Below, piece by piece: positions 31,772-43,122 of a stretch of 64,000 nucleotides of DNA. Position 1 is the stretch's first letter, and each line of letters starts with the position of its first letter. The notes under the pieces are model-generated. The model ran no database searches, had not been told where the DNA came from, and was given only the letters and a program-made list of their open reading frames with translations. The position numbers and the translations under genes were made by a program. The stretch lies in contig JBITNC010000002.1 in NCBI GenBank assembly GCA_050084985.1, forward strand, positions 1,302,001-1,366,000. Direction: 5' to 3'. This stretch comes from Nageia nagi (taxonomy: Eukaryota > Pinophyta).

Positions 31772-31776
31772 AGTCT
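31772..31776. other. Target-site duplication AGTCT, right
   Basis: Exact repeat of 27019-27023. Confidence 0.9.
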
Positions 31777-31897
31777 CAAACTAGATCTTTCTTACTTTAT
31801 AAATATGTAAAAAGTTCTCATCTTTGTTGTATCTATTTGGAAGAGAACTCTCTTACTTTCTCTTCTTCTTCTCTCTTACTCGCTCTATCCCAATATT

Positions 31898-31911
31898 GCA
31901 TTAAGGGGGAA
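31898..31911 (+). other. LARD-2 polypurine tract
   Basis: GCATTAAGGGGGAA directly precedes the TG of the 3' LTR. It primes plus-strand synthesis in LTR elements. LARD-3 has the equivalent GAAGGGGGAG. Confidence 0.8.
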
Positions 31912-32388
31912 TGTTGGAATGTATAATGCATTATTGTAAAAGTTGTATTCAATCTTCGATGTAAATTCACTAATACTTAAGGTTATTATTTGATACCTTA
32001 AGCATTTTAGTGAATATAATAATGTAACTTATCCTACACTCCAAGTCATGAGCATGCCCCTTGGGTTAAAGATGTGCATGTCATGCTTAGGTCATCCAAA
32101 GAGGGATTTTAGCCTATAAATAGAAGGCTCCCTCTTTATAATGACACACCAATTGTGGAGTAAGAATATGCTATAGGATAGAAGTGTAGGAGTTGAGATT
32201 AGGAGGATTGTAAGAGAGTTGTATTTTTGAATGAAGTAAAGATCTAGTTAATGGATGTACTCCTAGTTGGAGGAACCACTTTCCATCTTGTGTTGTGAGA
32301 TTATTTTGTGTATTTGTTAGATGTAATTGTGAGCTTTCATGTGATCTTGGTAGTTTAGGATTGTTCTTATTATAGTTCAATTCTCTCA
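31912..32388 (+). mobile_element. LARD-2 3' LTR
   Basis: It runs from TGTTGGAATGTATAATGC to TTCAATTCTCTCA (477 bp), the partner of 19294-19770. Confidence 0.9.
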
Positions 32389-32908
32389 ATCCTCCCATCT
32401 TGAGTCTTACAAAGGATATCATTTTCTCACCATTGACTATACGTTGCACTTGGAAATACTCCAAATGTAGGGATATCCACCTTAGCCTATACCTTTAAGA
32501 GAAATGAAGAAGGGCCTACACTTTTTGGTATTTTCTCCACCCTCTTAGGTTATAGCTTCTCCTAATTTTTGAGTTATTTATCTTACATTAGCACCATGAC
32601 TTGGGTGAGTATACTCTCCAATATAAGGAATCTCATTTCAAATATTCTTACTCTTGATTTCTCTTCCTCCATGGAATTATTTTACAACCTTCTCTCAATT
32701 TATGGATTCTATAGAATTAACTCAAAATTTTGAGACCTTCTATCTTACATACATAAGCCTCATTAACTTAAGCTTTGATACCATGTAATATGTAATCTTT
32801 AGTAAGTTATGTTATTCTTAGATCCTTATATACATATTTTAAACTTTATATTTTAACATAAATCTATCTTATATTCTTAATATGAGTAATGATCATTTCA
32901 TATCAACA
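32389..32908 (-). mobile_element. 5' end of the minus-strand Gypsy: short LTR, PBS and gag start
   Basis: On the minus strand a 125-bp candidate LTR (32908 to 32784, TGTTGATATGAAATGATC to AGATTACATATTACA, with ATGTATATAAGG inside) is followed directly by the PBS TGGTATCAAAGC at 32783-32772. Further down, gag-like text LEYFQVQRIVNGEKMISFV (about 32460-32400) continues in 19293-18990. The LTR length is unusually short and no second copy was found, so the LTR limits are tentative. Confidence 0.55.
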
Positions 32909-32989
32909 ATAGGCATTTATTTCACCATAAGTTGTTAGGGAGTTGATTAGAAGCTAAAGAGCTTTGACCATTCACCAACAGAGCTTATT

Positions 32990-33750
32990 TTGCTTGTTTA
33001 TTTTCCTTATTATCAATTGTATTTTAGTCCTCCTAAGCATTTTTATTATTGGTCACAAGAGTTTCCTTAATTGGTGTTGATGGAGGAATAACTTAGGGTT
33101 TAAACTTTCCTACCATGAGGAGACAATATTTAATCTTATGAGTTATCGACTAGCACCAATAACAGGTTTAGGTAAATTGATATAAGTGATATGTCGTCTA
33201 ATCTTGGTATCCCCCACTTAGATGTTTATATAATCATTAAGATCTTTTGATAAATCAACAAAAATACAAATAGGCTTGTGTGGATGGACAACGTAAAATT
33301 TGTATTATTCCATGCATATAAACTCCTTAATGAAGACAACTAGGGTGTGAAGAAAATCCCAAAGTGGTAAGGGAAGACCTAGTAGTCTACCCAGATAGTC
33401 ACTTTGAAAGAAACATCATTGGTAACTAAAAAATCCCTAAACAATGACCAAAATATGTGAAGGGTATTGGGAACATACCATAGCCCATGATTAAGGACCT
33501 TCGTAGCATAAACAAGATTTTGAATGCCATCAATCGTAATCTCATAAGAGGATCAAGTCTATTGGTCCCAACTATGAATAAGGATATCATTGGGAATCCT
33601 AACAAGGTATTATCTTCCAAATACTTGCAAGCACCATTTAAATCATGCAACGAGATAATAACATCGACAAAATTATCATTAATATTATCTCATGAAAAAC
33701 TTGGAGGAAGAACTTCCAAGAATGCTTCCAGATATCATTGTTAACTCCAT
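32990..33750 (-). pseudogene. Possible LINE ORF1 remnant
   Basis: On the minus strand weak pieces resemble plant LINE ORF1: VTIWVDY followed by a PLPLWDFLHTL-like stretch (near 33410-33340), PHKPICIFVDLSKDL (near 33285-33240) and a degenerate knuckle C-x-x-x-x-H-K-I-x-Y-C (near 33160). Frames shift and stops are many. The two overlapping ORFs at 33426-33744 have no recognised homology. The assignment is tentative. Confidence 0.35.
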
Positions 33751-34190
33751 CAAATTTTACATATGTAAAAATTATTATCTAAACAATGATTATCGTAAAA
33801 AATGAGAATATATTTAATTTATTTAAACTTAAATAATATTTATATAACATTTTCTAAAAATATTATAACTATTTTCAAACAACATCTCTCAAATTACAAT
33901 AGTTAATATTACAATATATCAAAAGCTTATCATTTTTAAAACATAATAAATAATATAACCTTGGTGCAGATAAAAAATACAATATTGAGGTGAAATGACA
34001 ATATAACCTTCTCGTAGTGTTCATTGTGTGCGAGCCACTGCTTTATCAAATACTTCATGTGAACAAACACCAAACACCAGAGACCAATAACTTTCCCAAT
34101 AATGTTAAATTTGACTTGACTTAGGCTTCCATATGACGTTTGCAATAATTACCTCTTTGACACGCAACCGCACAGTCCACAAAACCCATC

Positions 34191-34200
34191 CATATATACA
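34191..34200 (+). promoter_or_regulatory. TATA-box candidate for the lectin receptor kinase
   Basis: CATATATACA lies about 120 bp upstream of the start codon in an otherwise more mixed-composition stretch. That distance is usual for a plant core promoter with a short 5' UTR. Confidence 0.45.
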
Positions 34201-34318
34201 ACGCTAGCCGTCATCCACCTCCTCCTTTCCTTGATGACACCTCTTCGGCGCACTGTAGAGAGTTTGTTGCGCCTGTTGGAAGTTCTCAGCAGGTCTTGGG
34301 TTCGAGAATTGTAGTAAA

Positions 34319-36712
34319 ATGACCGCCGAACGTCATCTGTTCAGCTTCATGATGAAGGGAAGCTTACTGCCACGTTTGATTTTGGCACTTATTGTACTCT
34401 ACAAGCTCATGAGAGGGTACGGCGCGGCTGAAGGCGCATATACTCTTTCCTTGGGTGCTTCTCTCAGGGGGAACGAGACTATTGTTTCACACAATGGAAC
34501 GTTTGAGTTAGGATTTTTTAACCCCAATGGAACCAATAACTGGTATCTCGGCATCTGGTATGCTAAAGTCTCTGAAAGGGCGTATGTCTGGGTGGCCAAC
34601 AGAGAGAGACCCGTGAAACACAAGGCCGGTATTCTGAATTTGTCAATAGATGGTCAGCTTGGCTTGTTTGATGCGGAAGGAGAATCCCTGTGGTCTCCCA
34701 ATGACACCAAGGCGGCATCTGAGGCTGTGCTACTCGATTCCGGTAATTTTGTCATGCGGAGCCGTGAGAATAAATCTGAGACTGTCTGGGAAAGCTTTGA
34801 CCATCCCGTGGACACTTGGTTGCCTGGGATGAAGATCGGTGGAAAGTCGAAGTTGATATCTTGGAGGAACTCAATGGATCCGACTCCCGGAATTTTCTCT
34901 CTCGAGGGAGATCAATCAGGGGCGTTACAGCTCATCCTCCGTTGGAACGATTCCGTTCAGTATTGGGCGACTGGCAGTTGGGACGGTAAAGTCTTCGCTA
35001 ACATTCCAGAGATGTCAGGCGTAACTGATATTTTCAACGTCACCACCGAGAACACCACTTCTGGTGGGTATTTTAAATATGCAGTTCCTCCTACCATAAA
35101 TGGCCCTCGTTTCATCATGGACAAGACCGGAGCAGTTCTGCTGTATACGCTGATTGACGGCAACCGGTGGAACATGATCTGGTCTCAGCCCAGGGACCAA
35201 TGCGATGTTTATGGCCTCTGTGGGGTCTATGGAACTTGCAATTCCAACAATATCCGATTCTGCAGCTGTCTGCCAGGGTTTCAGCCTAGAGACGAGCAAG
35301 CCTGGAGTTCACAAGAGTGGTGGTCGGGCGGCTGTGTCCGACGGAGCCCGCTGAACTGCGACGCCAAAAACAGCAGCGCGGACCAGTTTATGGGCCTGGA
35401 CTTCTGTCTACCCGATAACACAAACTACCAGCATCGTTCATACGCCGCGACAAGCAATGACTGCGAGAAAACATGCCTCGCTGATTGCTCTTGCACGGCT
35501 TTCAAGTACATGTCTAATATCTGCAAAATCTGGAGAGGAGACTTACTAAACATGCGCAACGCTCGGCCAAGGAACGATACCACCGTCTTCACTCGGGTAG
35601 CCGCCTCCGAATTCGGCAGCTCTTCGTCCTCATCCAAAAGCAGAAGAAACATCATAGGCGGAGCCGTTGGTGCCGCAGTCGCTACAATCGTTTTGGCTAT
35701 TTTCGCCCTTCTACTATGGCGGCGGCGGCAGCGGCTGAGATGGAGCCAGCGTTGCGCGGACACCACCTCCCATCCACTACTGAGGACGTTCACATCCAAG
35801 GAGCTCAAGATCGCCACCAATAATTTCAGCCATCGGCTTGGGGGTGGAGAAAGCTTCTCCATATACAAGGGTTTGCTCTGGGCCAAGACACCGGTGGTCG
35901 TGAAAAGAATGGAGAGCAGCAGCAACGGGGAGAAGCACCTCAAGAAGGAGCTGGTCATCGCTGGCACTCTGAAACACGACAACCTCGTAGCTCTCGTGGG
36001 ATTCTGTTCTGAGAAATCAGAGATTTTCACCGTGTACGATTACATGCCAAACGGCTCTCTGGATTCCTACTTGTTCGACCAGACCAAGACCCAATACAAG
36101 GTCCTCGACAGCAAGACCCGCTTTCGAATCGCCCTCGGCGCCGCCAAGGGAATCGCCCATCTTCACCAGAACGGCATCGTACACTGCGATATAAAGCCAG
36201 AAAATATTCTCCTTGATGCGAACTTCTGCCCCAAATTGGCCGGATTGGGACTTGCGAAACTCGCCGGGAGAGAATTCCGGCAACACCTAACGTCAGTCCG
36301 CGGGACCAGGGGGTACATAGCGCCGGAATGGATGTCGGGGCTGCCCATCACGGCAAAGGCTGACGTGTACAGCTTTGGGATGACGTTGCTTGAGCTCATT
36401 GCAGGACGGAGGAACGCGGATTTGACGGTGGAGTCGAGCAGTATGTTCTTTGCCACGTGGGCAGCCAGTCAGACGAAGAGAGGGATTCCTTTGCATAGCG
36501 ATGGTGACGTGGATTGGAAGGGAGAGGAGGAGGAGGCGGAGATGAGGAGAGCGACGGTGGTGGGGGGGTGGTGCGTTGAGGAGAGGGAGGAGGCGAGGCC
36601 GTCGATGTGGCAGGTGATCCAGATTCTGGAAGGTGCGATGGATGCTCATACTCCGCAGACTCTTAGGCTTCTTCTTGACCGCGGAAGTCCAGCTCCTTCC
36701 CCAATAGAATAG
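34319..36712 (+). CDS. G-type lectin S-receptor-like serine/threonine kinase, possibly a pseudokinase
   Basis: A single-exon gene of 797 residues, the usual length for the SD2/At2g19130-like group. Order: hydrophobic signal peptide (about 15-37; start at Met1 or Met11), B-type mannose-binding lectin domain (about 40-160), S-locus glycoprotein/EGF-like region with Cys 295, 301, 307, 315, 317, PAN/apple domain (about 360-430; Cys 382, 386, 390, 392, 402), Ser-rich linker, transmembrane helix (about 445-467) and kinase domain (about 504-775). Present are Lys529 (VVVK), Glu544, HCD with Asp624, APE at 668-670 and DVYSFG at 682-687. Odd points: the DFG motif is GLG (642-644) and the third glycine-loop Gly is Phe513, so catalysis is doubtful. 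HCD makes it a non-RD type. It would act at the plasma membrane in perception of carbohydrate or self/pathogen signals (family knowledge). Its GC content is clearly higher than the surroundings. Confidence 0.95.
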   Translation: MTAERHLFSFMMKGSLLPRLILALIVLYKLMRGYGAAEGAYTLSLGASLRGNETIVSHNGTFELGFFNPNGTNNWYLGIWYAKVSERAYVWVANRERPVKHKAGILNLSIDGQLGLFDAEGESLWSPNDTKAASEAVLLDSGNFVMRSRENKSETVWESFDHPVDTWLPGMKIGGKSKLISWRNSMDPTPGIFSLEGDQSGALQLILRWNDSVQYWATGSWDGKVFANIPEMSGVTDIFNVTTENTTSGGYFKYAVPPTINGPRFIMDKTGAVLLYTLIDGNRWNMIWSQPRDQCDVYGLCGVYGTCNSNNIRFCSCLPGFQPRDEQAWSSQEWWSGGCVRRSPLNCDAKNSSADQFMGLDFCLPDNTNYQHRSYAATSNDCEKTCLADCSCTAFKYMSNICKIWRGDLLNMRNARPRNDTTVFTRVAASEFGSSSSSSKSRRNIIGGAVGAAVATIVLAIFALLLWRRRQRLRWSQRCADTTSHPLLRTFTSKELKIATNNFSHRLGGGESFSIYKGLLWAKTPVVVKRMESSSNGEKHLKKELVIAGTLKHDNLVALVGFCSEKSEIFTVYDYMPNGSLDSYLFDQTKTQYKVLDSKTRFRIALGAAKGIAHLHQNGIVHCDIKPENILLDANFCPKLAGLGLAKLAGREFRQHLTSVRGTRGYIAPEWMSGLPITAKADVYSFGMTLLELIAGRRNADLTVESSSMFFATWAASQTKRGIPLHSDGDVDWKGEEEEAEMRRATVVGGWCVEEREEARPSMWQVIQILEGAMDAHTPQTLRLLLDRGSPAPSPIE

Positions 36713-39169
36713 TACAGCGCCTTAGCTTTCCATACTCCCCAGATTATGTGTTGCCACGTCACCCTTCTTCTAAGTTACTTCTGCTATAATGTTATATGTT
36801 TTCTTTGATTTCAAGTGAATTTATATTTCATGTTATTTTCGATTGAAAATGAAAAATTTTAATGAGTACTTCTTGATTGATGGTAAAACTTGATTAGGTT
36901 AATCAAATTTGATTAACAAATTTATTTAAATAAGGGTTATGGTTTGATTTTATAAAGTATTGCAATAATTAGTGTATGTTAAAATTTTATTATAATGATC
37001 TTTGAAATTTTAAATTATTATAATGATTTTTTTAGATGTAATTTTTTTATATTTTTATTATTGTTTTTTGTTATATTATTTTTTAAAATATGTAAGGTGA
37101 TAGTTTACATATGGTATTAATTTAATAGATAAGAGATTTACTTCTATAGGTATGATTCCTTAATAGTAATTACATCTATGACATAGTAGAACATTATAAA
37201 AAATGCTTTGAATAAGAAAGTAATATTATATAACAAATTAATATATTATCAAAATTGTAATTTTGGAAGACTATTAGCAATATTAGGTATAAAACTAAAG
37301 TGCCATATCACGTATACAAGGTCTATAGATATGCTTAAATATTCTTTGTTGTTTGTTCTTAATATATGTTAAGATGACTTTAGCTAACAAAGACTACACC
37401 ATTAAATATTTGACTACTATTTTTGTTTTGAAGTAACTTTATTTAAATTTAGATTTTTTTTTTAAGTAAGATATATAGTAGTTTTAAAGGTATGTGTAGA
37501 CATGCAAAATACACACCGTAGACTTCTCAAATGTAAAATAAAGTTAATTAATCATCAAATCGTTAACCACTTACCAAATGGAAAAGCTTTACCACTCACC
37601 AAACGATAAAGTTTTACCACTTATCAAATGACAAAGCTTTACCACTTACCAAACAACAAAGCTTTACCACTTATCAAATGGTTAACCACTTGAGGATGAT
37701 TCATAAAAGCAATAACAACCTCCAAAAATTATTGCCAAACTATTCAAAACAAAAGGAATCATAACAATGCACTAGAAATCCATGATAATCGAATGATCAC
37801 ATAGGCAATAATGGAATGAAATTATCCCTCTCATAATCTTTTATCAAGATTCACAAAATGACTAGAACACTCCAAATGAGGAAAGCAATGGAGCGGATGA
37901 ATCATGGCAATTCAGAGATTCATGAGAATAACTAATCACACAACTAGTTAGCCTAGAGAATCAAATTCTCCCACTCACATGAACAATAATTGCACATATC
38001 TATAAAATAATAGGATTGAGACAAAAAAATTGATAGAGAAAATAAGAGAGAAGACAATGAGAGTATGAGAGATCAATAAGGTCATAGTTATTTAAGGATG
38101 ATCTTTTAATATTTGTAACAACAATCCTACAATTATTACTTGTATCTTGCTCGGTTGATAGACCAAATTGTTTATTATACAACATATCACCTAGTCGAGT
38201 CTGTACATATTTCATGTCTTATTTAGAGTCATAATAAATAATCAAGCTTATTCACTAGATTTACTACATGCTTTGAAATTCTAATCTATGTATATTTTGC
38301 AAAATTTAATGGTGGATTACCCCATATACTTTGTGTGATATTTTGTTATTAAATTTATGATTTTTAAGCCATTTTTCTTGTTACATGTATAGAAACAATA
38401 AAGCTTTATCAAATGACCAAAGTGGTTTGGTTGAATAAAAATGGGATAGCTCCATCAACTGACCTAAGTGGCTTCATCAGTTGAACAAAAATGACATAGC
38501 TCCGTCATTGGCACAAATTACATCTTAGGTAATCAAAAGTATTCCATAAATACCACCGTTTGTGCTTATGTTTGTATTATATCATTTTGATATTAAAATT
38601 GAAAGAGAGCTTGATCAAGCTTTCTTAGTAAAAACTAATTCACTCGATGCATTTTAGTAAATAGAAGTTTCATCATCTTGAAGTAAAAGGGGATAAAAAG
38701 ATTAAAATATTTTGATGATCACAATGGAAACCCTAGTCCAATTTATGTAAGGACCTTTCTCCTTCTTTATATTTATTATTATTTTTAGTTTTATTTTTAA
38801 GTGCTTATAGTTAATCCAAAATAATATAATCCTATTTGCATGTATGTTCTATATTTGTATGTATCATTGATGAAATGGAAAACCTATCTCAATTGGGTTC
38901 AAAAGGTGAAGCTCTATCAGTTGAGTTGAAATGATGAAACCCTATCAGTTGGGTTCAAATGAAAAAGCTTTGTTAATTAACATAGTAGCAAAAGGAAGCA
39001 ACTAAAATCTTGGCTTGAACTAGTGAATTCATGGTTGGAGGTACTGAGGGTACCCTTGGCTAGTAGTTGAAACCTTCCTTCCGTTATGCATTATAAAACA
39101 AAGGCTTAACTTTCCATCATGCAACTTCTCAACAAAGGTATAGATAGATAAGGTTGACTATACAAAATC
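36713..39169. other. AT-rich intergenic region 3' of the receptor kinase
   Basis: No gene is recognised. Short direct repeats occur at 37560-37690, and related 'ATCAGTTGGGTTCAAA' style repeats near 38400-38520 and 38880-38970. The small minus-strand frame 38000-38215 shows no homology I recognise. Confidence 0.6.
37560..37690. repeat. Tandem array of about 30-bp units
   Basis: About four units of the form AAAGCTTTACCACTTATCAA plus ATGACA or ACAACA follow each other, with variants AAAGTTTTACCACTT and TTAACCACTTACCAAATGG at the edges. Confidence 0.8.
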
Positions 39170-39339
39170 AACTTAAAAATGAAAAATGGATACCTAAGAG
39201 CTTTGGAAGGAACTTCGTTGGTGGAAATATAGAGTGAAAGCATCATTAGAGGCATATAATACCTCACATAGTATGGCCTCATTTGTCATTTCCTAGGCCC
39301 TCATATTATCCCTAAGGTAATTGATACCTAGGCCACTCA

Positions 39340-40310
39340 AACATGGATTATCAAAGGTGACTTCTCCATCAGCTATTATCGCATGGGTATTTCTTGGCCA
39401 CATTTGTAACTGAGGAGGACAAAGATGACATCTTCAAAAATGGACCTTGGTTCTTTAGCAGGGTGGGATTGTATATGAAGCCATGACATACTGTTGGATA
39501 TGGCTCATTAGATTTCTACATGGCCTTGGTGGGATTTCCAATGTATTACCAAGATGCGATGATGGATGGTATTAAGCCCATAGTATATGGGTGGTATTGA
39601 GCCCATGGTATTCTAATACAAAATTATAGTTTAGGGTAACAAGAGTTTCTTATATATTGATTATAATGTGCCATTTGTGGTACAATGTAAAGGTGTGAAC
39701 AATAATATAGAAGAGAAAAAACTCTTATTTATTGGATGTAGCCCAATTGGTGAACTAGCGTAAACATCTTATGTTCATTTATGGTTTTATGATTATTATG
39801 TATGTTTTTCTTTAATTATTCAATATAATTCTAGAATAGGTTTGGATAGAACTCTTCACATATTGGGTTCAAGCCAAGCATAGAAACCCCCATTAAAGCT
39901 CCCATATGGGTTCATCTACTTAACCTTCTTCCTAAATTTTGTGATGAGGAAATATTCAAGGCCATTAGAAATTAAATAGGTTTTTATCTTTTCACCTTAG
40001 ACCATACCTCGGAAAAGCAATCCAATTCATGTGTAAGAATTTATGTCTATATCAATTTATAGTCTCCACTTCTGGAATAGGTATATATTTCACTACTTGA
40101 TCATTATTTCATTTAGAAACAATCATTAGATTTTGAAAGTTTACCATTCAAATATCAAGTTTGTTCAGAATATGGTCATCTTGCAACTAATTGTCCACAT
40201 GTTATGTGTGTATCCATTGAAAAAGATATTCAACCCAATTATTTTCAATTTCCAAAATGCAAATTAAATCCTATAATGGAAATACCAAAGCTCCCCCCTA
40301 TGGTGTCAAT
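39340..40310 (+). pseudogene. LINE ORF1 remnant (DUF4283 and zinc knuckle)
   Basis: EDKDDIFKNGPWFFSRVGLY (near 39412-39471) matches the DUF4283 core of plant LINE ORF1. After an insert the text resumes with TPIKAPIWVHLLNLLPKFCD, then CVRIYVYINL, and the CCHC knuckle C-S-E-Y-G-H-L-A-T-N-C near 40158-40198. The protein would bind RNA in the RNP. The frame has several stops. Confidence 0.75.
39500..39885 (+). mobile_element. Probable solo LTR of a Copia element inside LINE ORF1
   Basis: Text foreign to ORF1 includes GGATGTAGCCCAATTGGTGA and CTAGCGTAAACATCTTATGT, resembling the 3' part of many plant Copia LTRs (GTAGCC--TTGGTGAACC-CGTAAA). ORF1 reads on to both sides. Possible TSD text AAGCCA occurs on each side, but the ends are not certain. 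Confidence 0.45.
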
Positions 40311-40639
40311 CTCCACATAGCTCAGGGTAAGACATATAGATAAAGTGGACCCTCAAAGAAACCTCTAGTGATAAACTCGACCCATACCCAAGCCTCTACC
40401 CCAACTCCAAATGTAATTGCAAACTATTTTCAAGTCTTACAGTTCTCATAGGACTAAGAAGATGAGTTAAACCCAAATCAATAAGAAGATAATCCAGCAA
40501 GCCCCTCAGAAAATAAAGAACCCATGGTAAATGCTCCTCACGATAATGTTATGCCCACTATGGAACAAGTGATTGGTGAAACATGCTCAAAATAATACAC
40601 AAGTGAAATGGATGTGAACATGGTTGATTGGACCATCTT

Positions 40640-41350
40640 GAGGAGCTATTGGGCCTTGAAAAGCCTAGGATTCCCTAATGATACTTATATCATGGATAAT
40701 ATGGGGTCACTATTCCCTTGACAAAATTAGAATGGTGAAATATTCTAAGAAATATTTAGTGCTCTTCATTTAGGAATCTAAAGCTATTATTATCGAAGTT
40801 ATTAGGCTTAAGTAGCATTAGAGCTCAGTTTCGGTACAAGATGCATATGGCATTTTAGGAGGGCATGTTATTCTATGGAATAGTTCAAAACTCACCTATT
40901 TCATTGAATTTACAAATGAATCTTAGATGGTGGTGAAGATAAAATGGTTATACTTTGACTTCCACTTTGGTCTAGTTAATATCGACATGGTTAGGGACTA
41001 ATGAGGAAATCCTAAGAATTATTGGAGGAGACCTCAATGCTATTTGTAGTTTGAAGGAGAAACAAGGAAGGAATTGAAAAATAAAGTGAAGCAATTAAGA
41101 CTTCAAATATTTCATTATTATTAATCAATTAATGGAGTCTTTCTGTAAGAGAGGATGATTCACATGGACCAACAAGAGGTCAAAGGACTTCAAGGTCCTT
41201 TAGAAACTGGATAGATTCCTATTCACTACTCACTGGGTAGAAAGTGGGATCCTTTTTCAATCTAAAATATTACCTCTAGGAGGATCTAATCACTGGCCAA
41301 TCTTGGCAATGTAGAATTGAAAGACTCCAGGAGAGGTTACCCATTTTGGT
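40640..41350 (+). pseudogene. LINE ORF2 endonuclease (APE-type) remnant
   Basis: Pieces in varying phases follow the family order. They are VQDAYGILGGHVILWN (near 40840-40885), IGGDLNAICSLKEKQGRN (near 41020-41080), FTWTNKRSKDFKV with KLDRFLFT-HWVES (near 41155-41240), and SKILPLGGSNHWPIL (near 41260-41305). The enzyme nicks the target DNA for target-primed reverse transcription. It is inactive through multiple stops. Confidence 0.8.
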
Positions 41351-41787
41351 TTGATTATATGTGGCTTCAAAATGAATCCTTTTTAGATTTGGTAGAAGGT
41401 TGATGGCAAGAGAAAAATCATGTTCATGGGACATGTATGTTCAAATTTATGTACAAATTGGGAAAGTTAAAGGAAAAGATGAACCAATGAAACAAATAAT
41501 CCTTTGGAATGGTATCAAACCAAATTTATTCTAGAACAAAAACTCCAAATGGTTGAAGAGAGACCTCAACATGAGCAAGATACTTTTCTTTTGGATTAGG
41601 AAAACCTCCTTCTCCAAAAGTTGAATGACGCTTACCTTTTGGAAGAAATATTATAGAAACAAAAGTCAATACTACAATGGTTGAAAAAGGCGGACCGAAA
41701 TACAAAATATTTTCATATCTCTACTATCATCTCATTCTTTAAATATTTTCTAAGGAAGATTGCTTTAGGAGAAATACCCAAAACTAA

Positions 41788-42526
41788 TTGTTGGATCTTA
41801 TTCCACAACTTATTTTCCTAGCTCAAAACCAATTGCTAACTAAACACATATCAGAGGAGGAAGTATACACTACAATATCACAAATGAAGAGTTATGGGAC
41901 AATAGCTTTGAATGGCTTTCCTCCAAGAATTTATCAGCACTTATGGAACCTTATCAAAGATGAAGTAGTAGAATGTGCTGAGAGAATCCTTTAACTCCAA
42001 ATAGGTTCTAGGCTAGATAAATCATACTTTTATTACCCTGATCTCTTAATTAGTGGATGCTAGTTCCATAGATGCCTTTTAACTAATATCCTTATGCAAC
42101 TACTTGTACAAAATAATTTTTAAGATAGCAACAAACAAATTAAAGCAAGCAATCCCAACTATAATTGATGATGAACATAAGGCTTTTGTAAAAGGTAGAT
42201 AACTAATGGATGGAGTTGTACTTACTCATGAATTGATTCATTCCTTAAGCACTCATAAGAGCAAAGGGTTGTTGATGAAGCTAGACATGAGGAAAGTATT
42301 TGACTGTATTAATTGGGATTTCCTTCTAAGAATGTTGGGGAAGTATGGATTTGATACTAGTTAGATCTAATGGATTTTGGCTCTTATATGTGGCCCCTAT
42401 TTCTCAATCCTTATCAATGGTAGTGCACAAGGTTTTTCAAGAGCTCCATAGGACTACGACAAGATGAATTGCTTTTCCCTTATCTTTTTACCAAAGTGGG
42501 AGAAACTTTAAGAAGAGGGATGAAGT
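41788..42526 (+). pseudogene. LINE reverse transcriptase, N-terminal part
   Basis: The frame 41788-41994 carries the pre-finger motif (EEEVYTTISQMKSYGTIALN, GFPPRIYQHLWNLIKDEVVE). Further on are a KLDMRKVFDCINWDFLLRML block with GFDT (about 42280-42358) and INGSAQGFF-SS-GLRQDELLFPYLF (about 42410-42490). LARD-3 is inserted right after ETLRRGMK. Confidence 0.85.
42522..42526. other. Target-site duplication GAAGT, left
   Basis: GAAGT precedes LARD-3 and is repeated exactly at 60416-60420. Removing LARD-3 and one copy rejoins the LINE RT frame. Confidence 0.93.
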
Positions 42527-42965
42527 TGTTAGAATTTGTAATGTAATATTGTGAATTAATATTATTTCAATGTAAACTCATAAATACTTAAAGTATCACT
42601 AGATACCTTTAAGTGTTTAATGAATATTATATTGTAGAACCTTAATCTTACCTTTGAGTAAAAGGGAGGTTAAGGTGGGGATTTTATCCTATAAATAGGG
42701 GGCCTCCCCTCTTGTAAAATACACAAGTTTAGAGAGCAAAGTTATGCTCATAGATTTTAGGAAGTTAAGGGTTAGGTTTGTAAGAGAGTTATCTTTTGAA
42801 AATCTAGAGAATCTTAGTTAGTGGATGTACTCTTAGTTGGAGGAACCACTTTATCTCGTGTTCTTTGTGAGATTGGTTTATGGTTTCATGTTATTATGTT
42901 GATCTTGTATCCTTCTTAAATATCTTAGTAGTTTAGGGTTTAATCAAATAGGGTTTGATCTTACA
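42527..42965 (+). mobile_element. LARD-3 5' LTR
   Basis: It starts TGTTAGAATTTGTAATG and ends GATCTTACA. A TATA-type TATCCTATAAATAGGGGG lies near 42688-42705. Confidence 0.92.
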
Positions 42966-42967
42966 TT

Positions 42968-42979
42968 TAGTATTAGAGC
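42968..42979 (+). other. LARD-3 primer binding site, degenerate
   Basis: TAGTATTAGAGC, 2 bp after the LTR, corresponds to the initiator tRNA-Met complement TGGTATCAGAGC with two transitions. Confidence 0.75.
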
Positions 42980-43122
42980 AAGGTTGGAGGCTACACTTCA
43001 ACATCCTTGAAGGTTCAACTACATCCTTGTTGAGGTAACAAGCTAGTGAAGGTATAACATCCTTCATTTTTGGCAAATTTTAAGATTATGATTTATCATG
43101 CTACTAACATTTTGTTTTTTTA

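Larger units (their letters stand above)
19294..32388 (+). mobile_element. LARD-2: large LTR retrotransposon, nearly complete, containing a nested Gypsy derivative
   Basis: Paired 477-bp LTRs (19294-19770, 31912-32388), an initiator-Met-like PBS and a polypurine tract define a plus-strand element. Without the nested element (27024-31771 plus one TSD) it is about 8.3 kb. No gag, protease, integrase or RT homology is found, only a decayed frame of unknown nature (23123-25050), a conserved block and hairpin tandem arrays. It sits in the gag of a minus-strand Gypsy. The flanks GTCTT and ATCCT match at 3 of 5 positions with two transitions, so the TSD is absent or aged. Confidence 0.88.
39170..42526 (+). 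mobile_element. LINE (L1-type non-LTR retrotransposon), 5' part up to the LARD-3 insertion
   Basis: ORF1 pieces (about 39340-40310), endonuclease (about 40640-41350) and the first part of reverse transcriptase (about 41790-42526) occur in plus orientation. The RT resumes at 60416 beyond LARD-3. Stops and frameshifts are abundant. ORF1 is itself interrupted near 39500-39890 by an LTR-like insert. The exact 5' end is not defined. Confidence 0.85.

Noticed and set aside
33426-33744. Overlapping plus and minus frames as a host gene near the receptor kinase
   Set aside because: No recognised domain, and nearby minus-strand text resembles LINE ORF1 remnants.
35425-36649. Minus-strand open frames up to 201 codons across the receptor kinase
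   Set aside because: They are antisense shadows of the GC-rich kinase gene with no domain of their own.
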